From the NCBI GenBank assembly GCA_017550285.1, contig JAFZPP010000044.1, positions 1 through 62,834 on the forward strand: DNA of 62,834 nucleotides, in the 5' to 3' direction. Position 1 is the first letter of the stretch. Every line of letters begins with the position of its first letter. The DNA comes from Oscillospiraceae bacterium (GTDB lineage: Bacteria; Bacillota; Clostridia; Oscillospirales; Ruminococcaceae). The notes under the pieces were generated by a model. That model was not told where the DNA came from and searched no databases. It saw only the letters and a list, made by a program, of their open reading frames with translations. A program made the translations under genes and the position numbers. Below, piece by piece: positions 58,782 through 62,834 of the stretch.

Positions 58782-60986
58782 ATGCAGATGCTGAAACAAC
58801 TGAATGCCAAGACTCTGCCGCGTGATGTTTTCACGGGCATCATTATAGCGCTTGTCTCGATTCCGATTTCCATGGGCTATGCGCAGATTGCCGGACTGCC
58901 TGCGGTCTGCGGTCTTTACGGTTCAATCTTCCCGATTCTGGTTTTCGGTCTGTTTTCAAGCTCGCCGCAGTTTATCTTCGGTGTGGATGCGGCACCGGCG
59001 GCACTGGTCGGAAGCTGGCTTGTCTCGCAGGGAATCGCGCTCGGCTCGCCGGAGGCGGCTGAGATTGTGCCGGTCCTGACGCTGCTGGTCGGGCTGTGGC
59101 TCGTGCTGTTCTCACTGCTGAAAGCAGGAAAAATCGCAAAATATATCTCGACGCCGGTCATGGGCGGCTTTATCAGCGGCATCTGTACGACGATCATCCT
59201 GATGCAGATTCCGAAGCTGCTCGGCGGCAGCAGCGGTACCGGTGAGCTGCCGGAGCTGATGATACATATTATAGAGGTGTGCCGTGAATCGTTTCAGCCG
59301 ATGTCGCTGGCGGTCGGCGGCGCAGCGCTTGCGATTCTCCTGCTCGGCAAAAAATTCTGTCCGAAGGTGCCTATGGCAATCTTCATTATGGCAGGCGGTG
59401 CGCTGCTCGGCGTGACGGGTTTTGCACAGCGCTGCGGCATCCGGCTGCTCGATGCGGTCGAACCCGGGCTGCCGGCATGGCATATCCCTGCACTGACATT
59501 TTCCCGCGCACATGATTTGCTGACGGTCAGCCTGACAGTCGCGGCAGTCATTATGGCAGAGACTTTGCTTGCGTCCGGCAGCTTTGCAAATAAAAACGGC
59601 TACAAGCTGAAAGACAACCGCGAGATTCTGGTTTACGGTCTCGGCAATCTGGCGGCGTGCCTGACGGGCTGCTGTCCGGTGAACGGCTCGGTCTCGCGCA
59701 CGGCAATGGGCGAACAGTACGGCGGAAAATCGCAGGTGATGTCCGTTGCGGCATCGGTGACAATGGCAGGCATTCTGCTGTTCTGCACGGGATTTATCGG
59801 GTATCTGCCGGTGCCGGTGCTGACGGCGATTGTCATTTCGGCACTGCTCGGCGCGGTCGAATTTGATCTCGCGCACCGGCTGTTCAAGCAGGACCGCCGT
59901 GAACTGCTGATCTTTCTCGGTGCATTTGCAGGCGTACTGTTTTTCGGAACGGTCGCGGGCGTTGTGATTGGTGTGCTGCTGTCGTTTGTCTCGCTGATGC
60001 TCCAGACCGCAAATCCGAAGCGCTCCTTCCTCGGTGTGATTCCGGGGCATGAGGGCTTTCATTCGCTCGAGCGCAATACCTATGCCGCGCCGATTGAGCA
60101 TGTGATTATCTACCGGTTTTCGAGCAATCTGTACTTTGCGAATGTAAATCTGTTTATCAGCGATTTGGAGCAGGCAATCAAGCCTGACACCAAATGCATC
60201 GTGGTCGATTCGGGCGCGGTCTGCAATCTTGATGTCACCGCAGCCGACCGCATCGAGGCGTTCCGCAAATCACTGAACCGCTCCGGCACCGAGCTCTATT
60301 TTGCATCGCATATCGGTGCACTGAATGACCGGTTCCGCGAGCTCGGGCTTTCGGGCTGGGTCGAGCACGGCTATGTCCGCCGGACGATTCCAGCCGCATT
60401 GAAAAATGCAGGCTTTGAGCCGCCTTATGTGCTGGAATCTGCCGGAAAGGACGGCTCCGGCGTACAGGGAGCGGGCAATCCGACGCGCATGGAATTTGAA
60501 TGGGCATTCGGCGTACATGCCGAGGCGGAAATGGAGCAGTATACTGCGGCGCTGCTGCAAAATATTGATGAGAACGCCGCACCGGAGGAGCAGCTCAGCG
60601 GCATCCTGCGGGCGAAGGGCGTCTGGAAGGATGTCAGCGATTCCGATCAGGAGGAGCTGCTGACGCATTTGCAGCGGCATATTCATGAGCTTGCAGAGAA
60701 GCTGCATCTGAAAGAGAGCGCGGTCGAGGAGGCAATCGAGGCACGCAGAATGAAGCTCGCGCTCCGGCTGATGAAAAACAATCCGAAGGCTGCCGAAGCC
60801 GTCCGCATATACAATCAGAATTATGAGGCATCTCTGAAAGAACAGGAGCCGAAGCTCTATGAAACGCTGATGCAGTACCGGCGGCAGTCGCTGGAGCATC
60901 TGACCGAGGTGCATCCGGAATATGCCGATATCATTCATGCCTTTTATGCGGACGAAACCCGTCCGGCGCCGGCAGAGGAGGGATAA
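58782..60986 (+). CDS. SulP-family anion transporter with STAS and extra C-terminal domain
   Basis: 734 residues. The SulP membrane core (about 1-410, starting TLPRDVFTGIIIALVSIPISMGYAQIAGLP) has around 12-14 helices, followed by a STAS domain (about 435-545, HVIIYRFSSNLYFANVNLFI, VVDSGAVCNLDVTAADRIEAFRKSL). It probably moves sulfate, bicarbonate or a dicarboxylate into the cell. The last 180 residues are a helical, charged extension beyond STAS not usual for the family. GGAGG precedes ATG 58782. A TATAAT is at about 58748. Confidence 0.9.
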   Translation: MQMLKQLNAKTLPRDVFTGIIIALVSIPISMGYAQIAGLPAVCGLYGSIFPILVFGLFSSSPQFIFGVDAAPAALVGSWLVSQGIALGSPEAAEIVPVLTLLVGLWLVLFSLLKAGKIAKYISTPVMGGFISGICTTIILMQIPKLLGGSSGTGELPELMIHIIEVCRESFQPMSLAVGGAALAILLLGKKFCPKVPMAIFIMAGGALLGVTGFAQRCGIRLLDAVEPGLPAWHIPALTFSRAHDLLTVSLTVAAVIMAETLLASGSFANKNGYKLKDNREILVYGLGNLAACLTGCCPVNGSVSRTAMGEQYGGKSQVMSVAASVTMAGILLFCTGFIGYLPVPVLTAIVISALLGAVEFDLAHRLFKQDRRELLIFLGAFAGVLFFGTVAGVVIGVLLSFVSLMLQTANPKRSFLGVIPGHEGFHSLERNTYAAPIEHVIIYRFSSNLYFANVNLFISDLEQAIKPDTKCIVVDSGAVCNLDVTAADRIEAFRKSLNRSGTELYFASHIGALNDRFRELGLSGWVEHGYVRRTIPAALKNAGFEPPYVLESAGKDGSGVQGAGNPTRMEFEWAFGVHAEAEMEQYTAALLQNIDENAAPEEQLSGILRAKGVWKDVSDSDQEELLTHLQRHIHELAEKLHLKESAVEEAIEARRMKLALRLMKNNPKAAEAVRIYNQNYEASLKEQEPKLYETLMQYRRQSLEHLTEVHPEYADIIHAFYADETRPAPAEEG

Positions 60987-60988
60987 CC

Positions 60989-61363
60989 GTGCAGCATACC
61001 TATCAGGCAAAGGTCATAAAGCTCGAGCATGTCCGCGAAAACGGCGTGCGCCGCAGCATCTATACGCTGGAATATGAGGAGAACGGCGAGACAAAGCAGA
61101 TCACGGCGGAGAATGAGCCGTCAAGCTGGGTCGATGAGGGCGCAGTCATTGAGATCACGGTCGAGGACGGCAAACTGCTCCGGACGAGCATCGGAAAGTG
61201 TAAGCATCGGCATAATCTTATCATGATCGCGTGCTTTCTGCTGTTCTGGGCGGTTGTGTTCGGCTGGATTGCGCTGATCGTGACAACAAAATCACAGATC
61301 ATTCGCTGGTCGGCAATCGCTGCCGGCGGCGCATTGGTGCTCTGGATCTTTCACAGCACATGA
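60989..61363 (+). CDS. Small membrane protein after the SulP gene
   Basis: 124 residues: a strand-rich N-terminal domain (about 1-70) and two TM helices (about 75-97 and 103-121). The start is GTG 60989 with GGAGG 7 bases upstream, only 2 bases after the SulP stop, so it is cotranscribed. The N-terminal part resembles the beta-barrel of DUF3592-like proteins, a weak resemblance. Function unknown. Confidence 0.6.
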   Translation: MQHTYQAKVIKLEHVRENGVRRSIYTLEYEENGETKQITAENEPSSWVDEGAVIEITVEDGKLLRTSIGKCKHRHNLIMIACFLLFWAVVFGWIALIVTTKSQIIRWSAIAAGGALVLWIFHST

Positions 61364-61451
61364 AAATACACATTCTGCGCATGAAAATGCCGAAAGGAAA
61401 CAGGGTTTTCCGTGGACTTTTTTGTCAAAAGCACGGAATTTTCCAAAGCAC

Positions 61452-61480
61452 TTGACTTTTGACGGAAGTTCATATATAAT
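61452..61480 (+). promoter_or_regulatory. Promoter of the rpsL operon
   Basis: TTGACT (61452-61457), 17 bases, TATAAT (61475-61480), 61 bases before ATG 61541. Confidence 0.85.
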
Positions 61481-61540
61481 GTTATGTGCGCGTACTGTCC
61501 GGTCGCGCACAAATCTATTTTTTGAAGAAGGAGGAAAATC

Positions 61541-61963
61541 ATGCCAACTTTTAATCAGCTCGTTCGTAAGGGCAGAAAAAGTCTGACGGAGAAGTCCACC
61601 GCTCCGGCACTTCAGAAGGGCTACAATGCACAGAAGAAGTCCCAGATCGACCTCAGCTCTCCGCAGAAGCGCGGTGTCTGCACTGCTGTTAAGACTGCCA
61701 CCCCGAAAAAGCCGAACTCCGCAATGCGTAAGATCGCCAGAGTGCGTCTGACCAACGGTTATGAGGTAACTGCCTACATTCCGGGTATCGGTCACAATTT
61801 GCAGGAGCACAGCGTCGTGCTGATCCGCGGCGGTCGTGTCAAGGACCTGCCTGGTGTGCGTTACCACATCATCCGCGGTACACTCGATGCGCAGGGCGTG
61901 AACGGCCGTATGCAGGCTCGTTCCAAGTACGGCGCAAAGCGTCCGAAGGCAGGCAAGAAGTAA
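61541..61963 (+). CDS. rpsL: 30S ribosomal protein S12
   Basis: 140 residues. [13 protein letters not shown] at the start, [27 protein letters not shown] and the terminal [12 protein letters not shown] are invariant S12 features. S12 shapes the decoding centre. The segment [20 protein letters not shown] is the longer version usual in Firmicutes. The Lys of PKKPNSA, whose change gives streptomycin resistance in other bacteria, is wild type. AGGAGG precedes the start. Confidence 0.98.
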   Translation: MPTFNQLVRKGRKSLTEKSTAPALQKGYNAQKKSQIDLSSPQKRGVCTAVKTATPKKPNSAMRKIARVRLTNGYEVTAYIPGIGHNLQEHSVVLIRGGRVKDLPGVRYHIIRGTLDAQGVNGRMQARSKYGAKRPKAGKK

Positions 61964-62161
61964 TTTACTTTTCCTGCAAACCAAACGTATTCGCATTTAC
62001 CCACAAGGCTCTTGTGGATCTGATAGATAGCATTCCCTGTTGACGGGACGCACATGCTGCGGCTGCTGTCTCTTGATATCTGCAATGGCGCCTGACACCG
62101 GCAGCTCCGCGCTGCCAGTGAGTACCTGTGAATTCATCTTTTATGAAGGAGGGAAGCGAGT
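61964..62161 (+). promoter_or_regulatory. Long structured spacer between rpsL and rpsG
   Basis: The 198-base gap holds hairpins CCACAAG-GCT-CTTGTGG (about 62000-62017) and GGCAGC-TCCGC-GCTGCC (about 62099-62116) and no gene. In E. coli the S12-S7 spacer is the S7 autoregulation site; a similar role is possible here. Confidence 0.4.
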
Positions 62162-62632
62162 ATGCCAAGAAGAGGCAATATCGCAAAGCGTGACGTTCTG
62201 GCTGATCCGATGTACGGTTCCAAGCTCGTAACACGTCTCATCAACAACATCATGCTCGACGGTAAGAAGGGTGTCGCACAGAAAATTGTGTATGAAGCAT
62301 TCGATATCGTCAAGGAAAAGACCGACCGCGATCCGCTTGAGGTATTTGAGCAGGCAATGGAGAACATTATGCCTGTCCTGGAGGTCAAGGCACGCCGTAT
62401 GGGCGGTGCAACCTATCAGGTGCCGATGGAGGTTCGCCCGGACCGCCGTCAGACGCTCGGTCTGCGCTGGATTACCAAGTATTCCAGACTCCGCAGTGAG
62501 AAGACCATGAAGGAGCGCCTTGCAGGCGAGATCATTGACGCTGTCAACGGTACCGGCGGCTCTGTCAAGAAGCGTGAGGATACGCACAAGATGGCAGAGG
62601 CAAACAAGGCGTTTGCACACTATCGCTGGTAA
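62162..62632 (+). CDS. rpsG: 30S ribosomal protein S7
   Basis: 156 residues, full length. [37 protein letters not shown] and [18 protein letters not shown] are typical. S7 starts assembly of the 30S head by binding the 3' domain of 16S rRNA and is the usual repressor of this operon. GGAGG precedes ATG 62162 by about 7 bases. Next downstream is fusA. Confidence 0.98.
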   Translation: MPRRGNIAKRDVLADPMYGSKLVTRLINNIMLDGKKGVAQKIVYEAFDIVKEKTDRDPLEVFEQAMENIMPVLEVKARRMGGATYQVPMEVRPDRRQTLGLRWITKYSRLRSEKTMKERLAGEIIDAVNGTGGSVKKREDTHKMAEANKAFAHYRW

Positions 62633-62706
62633 TTTTCTGCACATTTTTTTGCGTCTGCCGTGCGCTGCCGGCAACCGGCAGATGATTCTGATTAGGAGGA
62701 ACCCCA

Positions 62707-62834
62707 ATGCCTAGAGACTGTAGTCTTGAGCAAACAAGAAACATTGGCATTATGGCTCATATCGACGCCGGAAAGACCACCACGACCGAGCGTATTCTGT
62801 TCTACACCGGTATCAACCACAAGATCGGCGATAC
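62707..62834 (+). CDS. fusA: Elongation factor G, 5' end only
   Basis: The window ends after 42 codons: [20 protein letters not shown], then [15 protein letters not shown], i.e. the G1 P-loop of EF-G. EF-G drives translocation of tRNA and mRNA by GTP hydrolysis. AGGAGG precedes ATG 62707. Gene order rpsL-rpsG-fusA is the conserved str operon. Confidence 0.97.
   Translation, partial: MPRDCSLEQTRNIGIMAHIDAGKTTTTERILFYTGINHKIGD

Overview
The window looks like the chromosome of a rumen- or gut-type Ruminococcus (Oscillospiraceae, Clostridia). The evidence is dockerin-bearing secreted proteins (12664-15240, 37167-38750, 51799-53358, and a broken one at 342-720), an IspH-ribosomal S1 fusion, a FabK-type fatty acid operon, DnaD/DnaI-type replication genes, and the rpsL-rpsG-fusA string at the right edge. 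Promoters with TTGACA/TATAAT spaced by 17-18 bases, often with an extended TGTGCTATAAT -10, and GGAGG ribosome sites recur throughout. No rRNA, tRNA or CRISPR array was seen.

Left third (1-19 kb) is accessory DNA. It holds a broken dockerin gene; a secreted peptide with a 7-TM permease and ATPase arranged like lactococcin-972 clusters (0.8-4 kb); a truncated McrC nuclease; and an IS66 element whose transposase is split by a 406-bp non-autonomous element. That small element has arrays of exactly 22-bp-spaced motifs at both ends, and removing it restores the transposase frame (6.2-8.6 kb). Then come a serpin, a resolvase and a resolvase fragment flanking two paralogous small genes (8.8-11.7 kb), a 5x NPCBM-like dockerin protein (12.7-15.2 kb), a ribbon-helix-helix repressor with twin palindromic operators (15.5-16.6 kb), and an AAA ATPase/TOPRIM pair resembling two-gene antiphage modules (16.8-18.8 kb).

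Middle (19-36 kb) is housekeeping: a HAD phosphatase, an OmpR/histidine kinase pair, and a complete type II fatty acid synthesis operon (tetR-fabH-acpP-fabK-fabD-fabG-fabF-fabZ-accD-accA) lacking accB and accC. MscL follows. Two cell-wall family proteins have lost hallmark residues (VanY-like and LCP-like). An operon of DnaD, DnaI/DnaC, a uridine-kinase-like protein and a SLOG protein ends this part.

Right third (37-62.8 kb) has an M6-type secreted protease with an N-terminal dockerin-like module, a very large membrane protein, and a three-gene VWA/paired-paralogue operon. It continues with the zinc-ribbon - S11 carboxypeptidase - lipoprotein - ispH/S1 cluster and a CE4 esterase with an internal dockerin and an attenuator-like leader. 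Then follow DUF1292, a YihY/BrkB family protein, an M50 protease, a P-loop ATPase, a LytTR regulator, a SulP transporter with a long C-terminal extension, and finally rpsL, rpsG and the start of fusA.

All calls are from reading the sequence only. Family names are from motif recognition, and no database search was run.
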